64,000 nucleotides of DNA from Euglena gracilis. Its lineage: Eukaryota > Euglenida > Euglenophyceae > Euglenales. The notes under the pieces are model-generated. The model saw nothing but the letters and a program-made list of their open reading frames with translations. It did not search any database and had not been told where the DNA came from. A program made the position numbers and the translations under genes. Below, in pieces: positions 12,501-19,529 of this stretch. Position 1 is the first letter of the stretch, and the number at the start of each line of letters is the position of its first letter. The stretch is from NCBI GenBank assembly GCA_039621445.1, contig CP154957.1:18050595-18114594 (forward strand). The letters run 5' to 3'.

Positions 12501-15500
12501 CTGTACTGTGGTGTGTTGTGTTGTGTTGTGTTGTGTTGTGTTGTGTTGTGTTGTGTTGTGTTGTGTTGTGTTGTGTTGTGTTGTGTTGTGTTGTGTTGTG
12601 TTGTGTTGTGTTGTGTTGTGTTGTGTTGTGTTGTGTTGTGTTGTGTTGTGTTGTGTTGTGTTGTGTTGTGTTGTGTTGTGTTGTGTTGTGTTGTGTTGTG
12701 TTGTGTTGTGTTGTGTTGTGTTGTTTTGTGTTGCGTTGCGTTGCGTTGCGTTGCGTTGCGTTGCGTTGCGTTGCGTTGCGTTGCGTTGTGTTGTGTTGTG
12801 TTGTGTTGTGTTGTGTTGTGTTGTGTTGTGTTGTGTTGTGTTGTGTTGTATTACATTTACATTACATTACATTACATGATATTATATTGTATTACATTAC
12901 ATTACATTACATTACACTGCACTAAACTACATTACATTACATTACATTACATTACATTACATTACATTACATTACATTACATTACATTACATTACATTAC
13001 ATTATATTGTATTACATTACATTACATTACATTACATTACATTACATTACATTACATTACATTACATTACATTACATTACATTACATTACATTACATTAC
13101 ATTACATTACATTACATTACATTACATTACCCCCCCCTATGTCCAACGACCAGTAACCTCTGTCCTCCGACCGGGGGGGTGGTCGTTGGACATAGGGTAG
13201 TGACCAAAAAGGTGTCCTCTGACCGGGGGGGTGGTCGTTGGACATGGGGTCAAAAAAAAGTTGGTGGGCACCCGGGTCCCTACCCACCCAAAAATGCCCC
13301 AATTTTCCCTTCCGGCGCTTTGCGCCGAAAATTTTGGGCAATTTTGACAAATTTTTGTCCAAAAAGTGTCAAAAATGGCATTTTGGCCAAATTTTTGGCC
13401 AATTTTTGGGCAAAAATTTTCGTCCCGGCGCTTCGCGCCGGGACCAAAAATTTGGTCAAACCTCCGAAAAGGTGTCCTCCGACCGGGGGGGTGGTCATTG
13501 GACATAGGGGGGTCGTTGGACATAGGGGGGGGGGGGTACATTACATTACATTACATTACATTACATTACATTACATTACATTACATTACATTACATTACA
13601 TTACATTACATTACATTACATTACATTACATTACATTACATTACATTACATTACATTACAGATAGATGATAGATATGATAATGATACATTATATATATAC
13701 GATACTAGACGATACGACACGAGACGAGACGAACGAGACACGAGACGAGACGAGACGAGACAGACGAGACTAGACGAGACGAGACGAGACGAGACGAGAC
13801 GAGACGAGACGAGACGAGACTAGACGAGACGAGACGAGACGAGACGAGACGATACGAGACGAGACGAGACGAGACTAGAAGAGACTAACGAGACGAGACG
13901 ATACGAGACTATACTAGAGACGAGACTAGACGATACGAACGAGACGAACGAGACTATACTATACTATACGAGACTAGACTACTATACTATACTAACTATA
14001 CCATACTATATGTAATGTACTGACTATACTATATACTATACGAGACTATACGAGATATACAGAGAGGAGAGGAGAGGAGAAAAGGACAGGAGATTAGAGG
14101 AGTATATAAGATATATATTAGAGATATTAGAATATAGAGGAGATATATATAGGATATATATATATATATATATATATTATATTATATTATATTATATTAC
14201 ATTACATTACATTACATTACATTACATTACATTACATTACACTACATTACATTACATTACATTGCATTACATTGCATTGCATTACATTGCATTACATTGC
14301 ATTACATTGCATTACATTGCATTACATTGCATTACATTGCATTACATTGCATTACATTTCATTACATTTCATTACATTGCATTACATACATTGCATTACA
14401 TTACATTACATTACATTACATTACATTACATTACATACATTACATTACATTACATTACATTACATTACATTACATTACATTACATTACATTACATTACAT
14501 TACATTACATTACATTACATTACATTACATTACATTACATTACATTACATTATATTATATTATATTATATTATACTGTATTGTATTGTACTATATTAGAT
14601 TATATATATAAATCCACAAAAAAAAACGTTAGCACAGGATGGCTCCTGGGCCCAGGTGGGAGTTGTCTTGGAAAAACTTTACAGCAAAAAAAAGTCGAGA
14701 GGGGGAAAGTTCCGAAATGCATTGAAAAGTGGCAGGCTTTTCAATCCGAATCATCACGCCATCATAGAGGATCCGTGCTAACTGGTGCTGAATTTGAGAC
14801 CAACCCTGGGGGGGTCTCAAATCTGGGGGGTCTCCTGATCTGGGTGCGTTGGAGTTCCGCCAGGACAACCTGGGGGAGGGTCTGCCATGCCTTAATATAC
14901 AAAGCCAGCTGTTTTCCATCTTTTTATGCCTCTCTCCCGCCTTTCAGCTTCTGGGTGCCTCACCCTGACAGGGCGCCTTCCCGTCCCTCCCCCTGCAAAG
15001 AAATCCAATGAACCTTACCAGCACCCAAGGTCAGCAGCAAACTGTGGCATGCTCTCGATGGAAGGCAAAAAAAAAGACCCCGGCAGGTTGGGGATGGCTT
15101 TAGAGACAGCTCTCAGACGTGGCGTGCCCACCCACCACACCACCCTGGGGGGGCCCCTGGGCGTAGAGCCCAATTTCGGTCTTGTCCAGCAGCGGGCCGA
15201 TGAAGAAGAGGAATTGGCCGAGGGCTTCGCCCGTGGGTTGCGTCACCCCCAGGGCTGCAGACGGAGGGACCCTTTGTCGTTTCGGATACGCAATCCACGG
15301 AATTTGAGAGGTTGGCATCAGTCAGGGCTCGGGAACTGAAACGAAGCAGTTCAACTTCTGGCTCTTCGGGGGTCCACCCCCACAACCGTCAGCCTCCACC
15401 CCCTCAATCAACCTCTCAGCCCTGTCAGCCCACCTCGGCCGCCACTCCCGCCTACCCCCCCCCCCCGGGGTCAGCCAGCCCTGCCCTCCAGTCCCATGGG

Positions 15501-18500
15501 GCCCACCACCGGCTGCCGCTCCGGCGCCAACAGCCACGCCACGGCCTTTGCCGCCTTCCGCCCGAACTGCGTGGCGAACTCCCTCAGCACCGCCTTTTGC
15601 CCGCGGCGGGCGAGGCACTGCTGCCGCAGCGCAGCGCCGGCCGGCTTCCGTTTACCGACCCGGGGGGGAGGGGGTGCCTTGTGCCATAGCAACACTAAGG
15701 CTTCTCGCCTGTTTTCTTTTTGGCCGGCACTAAATTCGCTTCTTGACCCCGTTTGTTGTGTGGCGAGTGGCCAGGGACCCCTCACACCAGCGCTCTTTTG
15801 TTGCTTCCCCTGGCCGGGTGAGAAACTCTGGTGTAATTCCAGCGCTGTAGGCACACCCCCCTCCCCGGAGGAGCAGGGGGTCCAAAGTGCCCTGCTCCCC
15901 TGGCCCATGGCCCCCCACCCCTCCAGCCAGAAGGGTCCAGGCTTCCTTAAAAAGAAGCCTGGGCGCCAGTCGCGCTGAGGGCGACGCCACAGCGCCCGGC
16001 GACGGTGACCAGCAGCGCCATGAGGGCCTCGTGGCGGGCCAGGGGGTGGGGAGGCCCCGCCGCACAGCGTGCCGTTCGATGAAAGTCGACAAAAACATGG
16101 ATGTGTCATGGCCCCTCAGGAAAAAGAAACTGTTCGGCAAAACACAAACTCGAAAAAAAAAATGCAACAAATTTTTTCATTTTCGGCCATTTTCGGCCAT
16201 TTTCGGCCACTTTCGGCCATTTTCGGCCATTTTTACTATAGGTGCTTGGTCATGGGGTTGCCCTTTTCACCTTTGCAACGAAATGTCAGGCATTTGAGCA
16301 CGGGTTGCATGGGGTGTGGCACACTGTACAGCGGCATCCCCTACATCCCACCCAGGGCTGTACGGGAAGGCCTTGTTGGGGCGAGTCCAGCCCCCCCCCC
16401 ACCCACCACCCACAGGGTTGTGGAGGTTCCCGTACAGCCCTGACCCCACCTCCCACTTATAAAGCCTGGCAGACCAACCAAAAAGAATGATCTACTAACC
16501 CCCCCCAGGATGAAAAATGAAGATGTCTGGGAAAGTTTTGTTGCCGCAAAAACTAAAATACTTGCTTCTTTATTTAACCAAATGTCCATGAAAAAAAATG
16601 TCATTTTGACGAATTTCAAAAATCATGCATCCTGGGGTACTATATCGAAGGGCAACTAAAATCAGAAAAGAACTGAAGACATGCATTTTCTCCTTTCAAA
16701 AACAACGTAAAAATTTGACCCGCCTTTTGTACACACAGCACCTTCTGTGCTTTCACACGTGTCTTGAATAGCACGGCCTGCCAGCCACCTGAACAGAGGA
16801 GCTGAAGAGTATTCAGACGAGGTGGGTTCTCCAACGCACCAGCGGAGGTTGCCATATCACGCTCGTGCAATTGGTCACCCTGGAGGAGATAAAGGCCGGA
16901 AAAGTCCTGAGACCCACACACAATAGCTCTGAGCAAAACAAACAACGTTGAGCAGCAAAAATATAAATTCGAGATTAAAAACTCACAAGCAAAAAAATTC
17001 ACAACCTGCCGTTCTTTTAAAAAAAAACATTTGTAAAATAAAACAAAAGAAATTATCAAAGTAAAAGAAAATTAGACACCAATGATGGAACCAAAAGCAG
17101 GTTCAGTTGAGGATTCATTTCATTCAATTCATTCAGTGGAGGATTTTTGGTATCTTGATTTCAACTTGCAGGTTTGGAGGCTCCTGAAAGCTCAGAGGAA
17201 CCTTGCCTTTCACACAACATCCCATCAATATTTTTTCTCCGGCATGAACATATGAACGATGGACAATGGGAAAAGTGCAATTTTTTTTGCAATCAGTTTT
17301 TTTTTATTCGCTTATGGCCGTTGGCGCCACACGCCTGAAACCAACAATGGAGCAATCGCACGGTCTGTCAGGTCTGCGAGCAGGTGCTGGCCAAAAGGGT
17401 TGGTCTCCGTGGTGCCGAGGGCAAGGAGGCGGCACAGCAGCTCGAAGGCGTTCGGGGCGAGGGGGCTGCAGTCGTAGTAGCAGCACAGGAATGGCGCGAA
17501 ATGCGGCTCGCTACACCACTCCAGGAGGCTCCCGCTCCGGGCCCGACCTGGTGGCTTGGGGGGGCAGGGGTGGTCATTCACTCTCTCGTTGGGGCGCGGC
17601 CCAACCGGTCTTTCGTTGGGCAGCCCACGCGCAGCCTACCCATTTCTGATTTTTCGACCCTGAACTTCATTTTGGTTGGACCGCGTCACATAATGGTGGG
17701 TGAGGTCATTGTAAATTGTCTTTTTGTGAGACGTTTCAAAACCCAAATGCATGGATTGGAGTTAACAAACAAAGGTAGGAGAAGCGACCTCCTCCTGCAA
17801 GTATTGCAAAACTTGGAACAACGACGTCGAGCAGCAATGGCTCAATTGTTTTGTATCAAAATCTGAACCCTGATATTCTTTGCAAAATCCCCATGAATAT
17901 ACATATTTGTGACCGTCGTTTGCAGCCATCGACACCCCAACCCAAAAAAAATATTTGGTTTGGCCGCGGTATGCCACGGTCAGCTGCGTTTCAACCAAAT
18001 TCTAATTTTAAAAAAATGGAAAAATGTTCGGTAGGACAGTGGTCAACCGGTGACGACGAACGATCGGCCGCTGCCCCCCCCCCCTCTGACAAACCCAGCT
18101 CCCATGACCTCCCAGCTACAGCAGAGGGGGCAATGAGGTGGGTGTCTTCACTGTCTAGCCTGCACCTCCCTCAAAGGCAACCCACTGCACGGGGAACAGA
18201 CAGAGTAAAGGCCAGGCGGGACTCCCAAGCATCCCCACCTACTGCTATGGAGGGTCAATTGGGCTATTCCTCTGGTCTCATCTGACCTGCCGTTTCTTGG
18301 CAGACTAACGGTAACCCACCCCCTGCACTGAAAAAACCAGTCAAAATTTCACCCGAGGGCACATGGACAGTCCTGCCTTCTTTGGTCAAGTGGGGCTCGG
18401 CACTCCAGCACCAGCTCCGCATCTTCATCCCGGTGCAGGGACAGGAAGTCCGCGCCATCAGGGGTGGGGGGGGTGGCTGCCGGCACAGGGGGGCTCGAGA

Positions 18501-18862
18501 GGGCTTGACAGCCATGCCGGGAGAGAGAGTCCCCAGCCTGCCTCAGTGTGTGGGCAGACACACAACATTGTGGCACGAGGGAGGTAAACTCAAAAGAAAT
18601 TTCACAATATTTGTAAATTAATAATAAATTTGTTGATAAATATTTGTAAAGAATTTGGTTGGTCCCCACGAAGCACACCCCTATATGATGCCCCAATCTC
18701 TACAAGGTGCTGTGTTGCCACGCGGCACTGTCGGTCGGTGCCGACCGCCAGAGACCTCCCCGTGGTGGTGAGGGGGGAGAGCATGCTGGGGGGAGTCAGG
18801 GAGTTCTGGAATGGCAGCAGATGCACCGCCAGCACGAACGACAGGAGTTGCCGGCGGCGTCC
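590..18862 (-). CDS. Sec7-domain ARF guanine-nucleotide exchange factor (GBF1/GEA-like), multi-exon, C-terminus off window
   Basis: Large ARF-GEF that would load GTP onto ARF-family GTPases at Golgi/ER membranes. The exons on the minus strand fall in the order expected for this family. First comes a segment with the YDCS-x5-NAFELL signature of the region upstream of Sec7 (17.4 kb). A complete but split Sec7 domain follows (15.66-7.11 kb), including the glutamic-finger motif [12 protein letters not shown] and the motifs [10 protein letters not shown] and [12 protein letters not shown]. Then come GEA-like downstream segments: an LDREIF segment, [17 protein letters not shown], a [20 protein letters not shown] segment, and [17 protein letters not shown] at the left edge. 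Inference: one gene of about 18 kb or more, with the N-terminal start not located and the C-terminus beyond base 1. BIG-type Sec7 proteins share several of these motifs; the order of the downstream segments favours GBF1/GEA. Exon edges are mostly approximate. Confidence 0.8.
622..725 (-). CDS. ARF-GEF exon, downstream homology region ([12 protein letters not shown])
   Basis: Reads [20 protein letters not shown] followed by DR, matching the FCLELL..I.LENRDR segment of GBF1-type proteins. A GT donor (plus-strand AC at 620-621) follows the codons for VLAP. The right edge is approximate. This is the most C-terminal exon of the gene seen here; the rest lies to the left of the window. Confidence 0.6.
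1040..1250 (-). CDS. ARF-GEF probable exon (helical, Ala/Leu-rich)
   Basis: Open stretch reading [20 protein letters not shown] then [12 protein letters not shown], a helical segment where GEA proteins have a LL.L..AL region between the ESKFL-like and FCLELL-like segments. It is supported by GC-rich composition and position. The right side abuts a copy of a mobile element near 1250. Boundaries are approximate. Confidence 0.4.
1250..1425 (-). mobile_element. Partial copy of the short element found whole at 30291-30515
   Basis: Inverted, diverged copy of the 225-bp element in the inositol synthase intron. The shared parts, in order, are the GTCCAAGACTAAAAAAAA terminus, a poly-C/poly-G block, a TATCCCAC/GTGGGATATA box, a GGCGCCGAAAAG box, and a tail with repeated AAAATTGCGAAAA-like sequence ending near CACTTTTACCC. 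The end nearest 1250 lacks the terminal inverted repeat, so this copy looks truncated. Confidence 0.55.
1480..1692 (-). CDS. ARF-GEF exon ([22 protein letters not shown] segment)
   Basis: The minus frame reads [20 protein letters not shown], then [20 protein letters not shown] and [11 protein letters not shown]. This resembles the GBF1 segment in which a paired Cys helix is followed by an L..ESKFL motif. It is strongly GC-rich with no stop in frame. Edges are approximate; the GT/AG signals were not decided. Confidence 0.6.
1700..3185 (-). other. ARF-GEF intron region, no further exon seen
   Basis: Contains an AT-rich stretch (1790-1900), the TTCGAGG repeat, poly-G/C tracts and low-complexity sequence. 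No conserved protein segment was recognised on either strand. Confidence 0.45.
2165..2400. repeat. Degenerate tandem repeat of a CGTTCGAGGAGGCTC-like unit
   Basis: About a dozen overlapping versions of CGTTCGAGG/GAGGCTCGA on both strands, many partly palindromic (for example GAGGCTCGAA). They are interrupted by a CCCCCAGGGGGGGGG tract. The repeat lies in an ARF-GEF intron. The frames are open only because of the repeat. Confidence 0.6.
3190..3385 (-). CDS. ARF-GEF exon ([20 protein letters not shown])
   Basis: Reads [20 protein letters not shown] followed by [16 protein letters not shown]. This closely matches the GBF1/GEA segment LF..A..YGD.LREGW..I..CI..L....LLP. It is the best evidence that the protein is GEA-like rather than only Sec7-containing. 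Edges are approximate. Confidence 0.7.
3650..3812 (-). CDS. ARF-GEF possible exon ([20 protein letters not shown])
   Basis: GC-rich open stretch on the minus strand reading [20 protein letters not shown] followed by [15 protein letters not shown]. It sits directly upstream of the GSAQREGW exon and would fill the preceding helical repeat. No signature motif was found, and it is assigned by position and composition only. Confidence 0.3.
4500..4764 (-). CDS. ARF-GEF probable exon (Arg/Leu-rich helical segment)
   Basis: Begins after a consensus acceptor (minus-strand CGTCAG, plus 4765-4770). It reads [20 protein letters not shown], then a long Ala/Leu helix containing [13 protein letters not shown], and ends near [11 protein letters not shown]. 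It lies between the LDREIF and GSAQREGW exons, where GEA proteins have helical repeats. The left edge is not determined. Confidence 0.4.
4925..5045. repeat. GTGGGTGG microsatellite and poly-G tract
   Basis: Runs of GGTGGGTGGGTGGG change into long G tracts and then C tracts (about 5014-5042). Intronic, non-coding low complexity. Confidence 0.8.
5380..5548 (-). repeat. Dispersed repeat, family with TTGTCTAAGC termini (copy 1)
   Basis: Inverted relative to the copy at 55935-56250. Shared landmarks are GTTGTCTAAGCACC (read on the minus strand), a GGTTCTT-CCCA-CTTTTT segment, and a GCCTGA-GCCTGATTTGGTGAGATATT box. The end next to 5548 carries a CTTAGACAACTTAGACAGG doubled motif. Confidence 0.55.
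5640..5812 (-). CDS. ARF-GEF exon (first segments after Sec7, LDREIF)
   Basis: A canonical acceptor (minus-strand TTCAG; exon from 5812 downward) opens a frame reading [20 protein letters not shown], followed by [20 protein letters not shown]. The LDREIF...GP pattern corresponds to the D.DLF..IWGPTIAALS element that starts the first helical domain downstream of Sec7 in GBF1 proteins. The W is absent here. The donor is approximate. Confidence 0.5.
6090..6182 (-). CDS. ARF-GEF possible exon just after Sec7
   Basis: Follows a CTTCAG acceptor on the minus strand and reads [20 protein letters not shown] then [14 protein letters not shown]1 proteins have a short N.LW..LL.R motif here, about 20 residues after Sec7, and [10 protein letters not shown] may correspond to it. 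Support is weak beyond position and splice signal. Confidence 0.4.
6298..6395. repeat. CCCA tetranucleotide tracts around a G-rich block
   Basis: CCCACCCACCCACCC occurs at about 6304-6330 and again at 6370-6382, flanking CCGGGCGGGGGGCGGGG. Intronic microsatellite. Confidence 0.75.
6496..6665. mobile_element. Short repeat of the GCTTACCGACCCC family (copy 1, diverged)
   Basis: Starts ATTGCTTACCGACCCC followed by a long G tract, TCAC, CCACTTT and two AAAAACCAGTCAGTCAC-like boxes. This is the same order as the element at 18957-19320. The right end has GACTGACTGGTTTTTTTCAG in inverted orientation. It is non-coding. Confidence 0.5.
7114..7290 (-). CDS. ARF-GEF exon, C-terminal part of the Sec7 domain
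   Basis: Reads [20 protein letters not shown] then [20 protein letters not shown] and [15 protein letters not shown]. These are the conserved MLNTDLHNP..K..M and [17 protein letters not shown] motifs. The HNP after NTD is replaced by RWSS. Upstream in the minus frame is a short Ala/Pro stretch that may be extra exon or intron; the acceptor was not resolved. Confidence 0.85.
7846..8052 (-). CDS. ARF-GEF exon, catalytic centre of the Sec7 domain
   Basis: Reads [20 protein letters not shown], then [20 protein letters not shown] and ending near NPFTSADG. The E of [10 protein letters not shown] is the catalytic glutamic finger in this family, and it is intact. A short acidic insert ([13 protein letters not shown]) precedes the FTSAD box that normally leads into AYVLAFS. 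No clean AG acceptor or GT donor lies at the apparent edges. Confidence 0.85.
8695..8828 (-). CDS. ARF-GEF exon, middle of the Sec7 domain (insert plus FHEGVL helix)
   Basis: Reads [20 protein letters not shown], then [20 protein letters not shown] and GFGQG. The [10 protein letters not shown] part fits the F...VL..F helix between IGEYLG and FDFTG..I. The preceding 35 or so residues would be an insertion relative to typical Sec7 domains. It is placed between the DKTEIG exon (15.2 kb) and the FDF exon (8.05 kb) by order and strand. Confidence 0.55.
8940..9310. repeat. SINE-like/GCTGGCTGGACC repeat block with tRNA B-box-like motif
   Basis: Repeated CCAGCCAGCTGGCTGGAAAAAGGTGCTGGCTGGACC units at 8955-9000 and again near 9265-9305 flank a core containing GGTTCGAACCC (9031-9041). 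That core matches the Pol III B-box consensus GGTTCGANNCC. The same words recur in the copies near 19.5, 24.6 and 25.3 kb. Confidence 0.5.
9415..9580. repeat. TA-rich dinucleotide tract (left of telomeric palindrome)
   Basis: Imperfect (TA)n with CATATATACA and TGGTATATA words. It runs directly into the left arm of the telomeric palindrome. Confidence 0.85.
9573..9829. repeat. Interstitial telomeric (TTAGGG) array inside an inverted repeat
   Basis: About 16 near-perfect TTAGGG hexamers (roughly 9661-9755, degenerate copies from 9641) lie between two arms. The left arm (about 9573-9637) contains TATATATGGCAGGCGGG and ends ACCCACGACCCTGCACT. The right arm (about 9756-9829) begins AGTGCAGGGTCGTGGG and ends CCCGCTTGCCATATATAT. 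The inner 16 bp pair almost perfectly and the outer parts pair with several mismatches. It is internal to the sequence, not a chromosome end. Confidence 0.9.
9885..10640. repeat. 750-bp polypurine GA/GGAGA tract
   Basis: Almost pure purine on the plus strand, built from GAGAG, GGAGA and AGAGGAG units with few pyrimidines (for example GGACAGACAG near 10370). Long open frames here are low-complexity artefacts. Mirror-symmetric polypurine tracts of this kind can adopt triplex DNA (established biophysics; not tested here). Confidence 0.92.
10641..10850. repeat. TATTA/ATATT-rich tract
   Basis: AT-rich repeats (TATTATA, then near-regular ATTAT pentamers from about 10770). They grade into the pentanucleotide satellite that begins at 10850. 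Confidence 0.85.
10851..13129. repeat. Block-structured pentanucleotide satellite, YYRYR type
   Basis: About 2.3 kb of perfect-period 5-mers in homogeneous blocks. The order on the plus strand is TCGTA (10858-10907), TTGTG, CTGTA, CTGCA (10970-11098), CTGCG, TTGTG, TTGTA (11216-11580), TTGCA, a short TTGGA block, CTGTA, TTGTG, TCGTG, TTGTG, TTGTA (11759-11912), TTGTG, TTGCG (11948-12020), TTGTG, TTGTA (12108-12482), CTGTA, TTGTG (12510-12730), TTGCG, TTGTG and TTACA (12849-13129). Single-base slips occur near 11172, 11354, 11374, 11498 and 12253. All three plus frames stay open for hundreds of codons; this is a repeat artefact, not a gene. Confidence 0.97.
13130..13536 (+). mobile_element. 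407-bp MITE with TA target-site duplication (family A, copy 1)
   Basis: Terminal inverted repeats read CCCCCCCTATGTCCAACGAC, with the matching GTCGTTGGACATAGGGGG at the other end. The element sits between TA dinucleotides (13128-13129 and 13537-13538) inside the TTACA array. It has no coding capacity; its core contains two GGCGCTT(T/C)GCGCC palindromes and CCGACCGGGGGGGTGGTC boxes. TA duplication and TIRs suggest mobilisation by a Tc1/mariner-type transposase (inference). Further copies lie at 46582-46989 (inverted) and 47925-48342. Confidence 0.9.
13537..13662. repeat. TTACA pentamer array, continuation after MITE
   Basis: Perfect TTACA units in the same register as the array left of the MITE, showing one array was split by the insertion. 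Confidence 0.95.
13700..14080. repeat. GAGAC pentamer array with ACTATACTATA tail
   Basis: (GAGAC)n with GATAC and TAGAC variants to about 13960, then TACTA-rich variants. It still has period 5 but is purine-rich, unlike the YYRYR blocks on either side. Confidence 0.9.
14160..14605. repeat. TTACA/TTGCA pentamer array with a 10-bp higher-order section
   Basis: TATAT and TTATA units lead into TTACA. From about 14262 to 14395 the units mostly alternate TTACA-TTGCA, giving a 10-bp dimer repeat, before returning to TTACA (14400-14550) and TTATA. Confidence 0.93.
15157..15250 (-). CDS. ARF-GEF exon, Sec7 N-terminal part ([15 protein letters not shown])
   Basis: Reads [20 protein letters not shown] followed by GLYAQG, matching the Sec7 element VA.FL.....LDKT.IG.YLG. 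After the YAQ codons the minus strand continues GGGGCCCC with no GT, so the donor is either non-canonical or further on. Confidence 0.7.
15519..15656 (-). CDS. ARF-GEF exon, start of the Sec7 domain
   Basis: Reads [20 protein letters not shown] then [18 protein letters not shown], equivalent to the K......G...FN.KPKKGI.FL opening helices of Sec7. The frame stays open to 15471, but the domain similarity ends at LLAPE. Confidence 0.6.
15965..16050 (-). CDS. ARF-GEF exon upstream of Sec7 ([14 protein letters not shown])
   Basis: Minus frame reads [20 protein letters not shown], similar to the LAL.GLL.I...I segment between the YDCD motif and Sec7 in GEA/BIG proteins. GC-rich, short; edges are approximate. 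Confidence 0.5.
16175..16232. repeat. 10-bp tandem repeat (CATTTTCGGC)
   Basis: Five to six copies of CATTTTCGGC, one with CACTTTCGGC. Intronic. Confidence 0.9.
17400..17535 (-). CDS. ARF-GEF exon with YDCS..NAFELL signature (upstream regulatory domain)
   Basis: Reads [20 protein letters not shown] followed by [19 protein letters not shown]. It aligns with the highly conserved LVEFC..P.FM..LY.NYDCD....N.FE.L..LL segment upstream of Sec7 in GBF1/GNOM/BIG proteins. The CSP and single Asp replace the usual CD pair. This is strong evidence for extension of the gene into this region. Confidence 0.7.
18380..18470 (-). CDS. ARF-GEF possible exon ([15 protein letters not shown])
   Basis: Minus frame reads [20 protein letters not shown]. 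It is consistent in position with the helical segment before the YDC motif. There is no diagnostic motif and no confirmed splice sites. Confidence 0.3.
18790..18862 (-). CDS. ARF-GEF possible exon ([17 protein letters not shown])
   Basis: Minus frame reads [20 protein letters not shown], comparable to the R.QLE.FF..VLL.. helix that precedes the YDCD motif in this family. It is the most N-terminal piece recognised; no start codon was identified. Confidence 0.35.
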
Positions 18863-18956
18863 CTTCGGAGAGGTGGCAGGGGGGGGAAAGATTTGCTTGC
18901 TGCGAGGGAATGAAGTGGCGACGGAAGGAATGCAGCAGGAGCAGTCGCTGGACCAT

Positions 18957-19316
18957 ACAATTGCTTACCGACCCCCGGGGGGGGGAGGGGGGGGTCACTC
19001 CACTTTTTTAAAAACCAGTCAGTCACTCATTTTCAAAAAACCAGCCAGTCACTACCCCCCCGCGGGGGGGGGGGGGGGGGGGGGGTCGGCCACTCAGAAA
19101 AACGGCCACTTTCCAGTCACTTAAGGCCATTTCAGGCCAAAAAAAATTTTCCGGCGCCTTCGGCGCCGGGGTCACTCAAGCCACTTTTGCCCACTCCTGG
19201 CCGACCCCCCCCGGGGGGGGGAGGGGGTCCGGGCCCAAAACCAGTCAGTCACTCTGAAAAAACCAGTCACCCACCCCGGGGGGGGGGGGGGGGGTGGGAC
19301 AGTGCTTAAGCAATTG
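18957..19316. mobile_element. 360-bp non-coding element with ACAATTGCTTA terminal inverted repeat
   Basis: Left end ACAATTGCTTACCGACCC and right end TAAGCAATTGT form an 11-bp perfect inverted repeat. In between are long G tracts and repeated AAAACCAGTCAGTCAC boxes, plus a GGCGCCTTCGGCGCC palindrome near 19153-19167. A second, diverged copy is at 6496-6665. No ORF. Confidence 0.6.
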
Positions 19317-19319
19317 TCT

Positions 19320-19515
19320 GCGCTGGACACATGCATGCACACAAATGCACACATGCATACAGACATACATGGACATAATGCAAACGCACACTCACAGTCA
19401 CACATGCACCCACACCCGCACACCTGTGCACACACACATATGTGTACACATAGACATGCAGACACACACATTTTCACAGACATAGTGCAACACACATGCA
19501 CACGCACACACACAC
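19320..19515. repeat. CA-rich degenerate microsatellite
   Basis: Imperfect ACACATGCACACA/ACATACATGGACAT units, with no conserved coding content. Confidence 0.8.
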
Positions 19516-19529
19516 TCCAAGCTCAGCCT

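Larger units (their letters stand above)
8829..15156 (-). other. Giant Sec7-domain intron carrying telomeric and pentanucleotide arrays
   Basis: No protein-like segment is seen between the DKTEIG exon and the FHEGVL exon. The interval instead contains a SINE-like repeat, AT dinucleotides, a telomeric palindrome, a polypurine tract and pentanucleotide arrays. The inference that it is one intron rests on consecutive Sec7 motifs on the same strand at its two sides. Confidence 0.6.

Noticed and set aside
10851-13823. Very long open frames (up to 672 codons) on both strands
   Set aside because: They are a direct consequence of a stop-free 5-bp repeat, open in all three frames, with pentapeptide-periodic translation and no start context or family.
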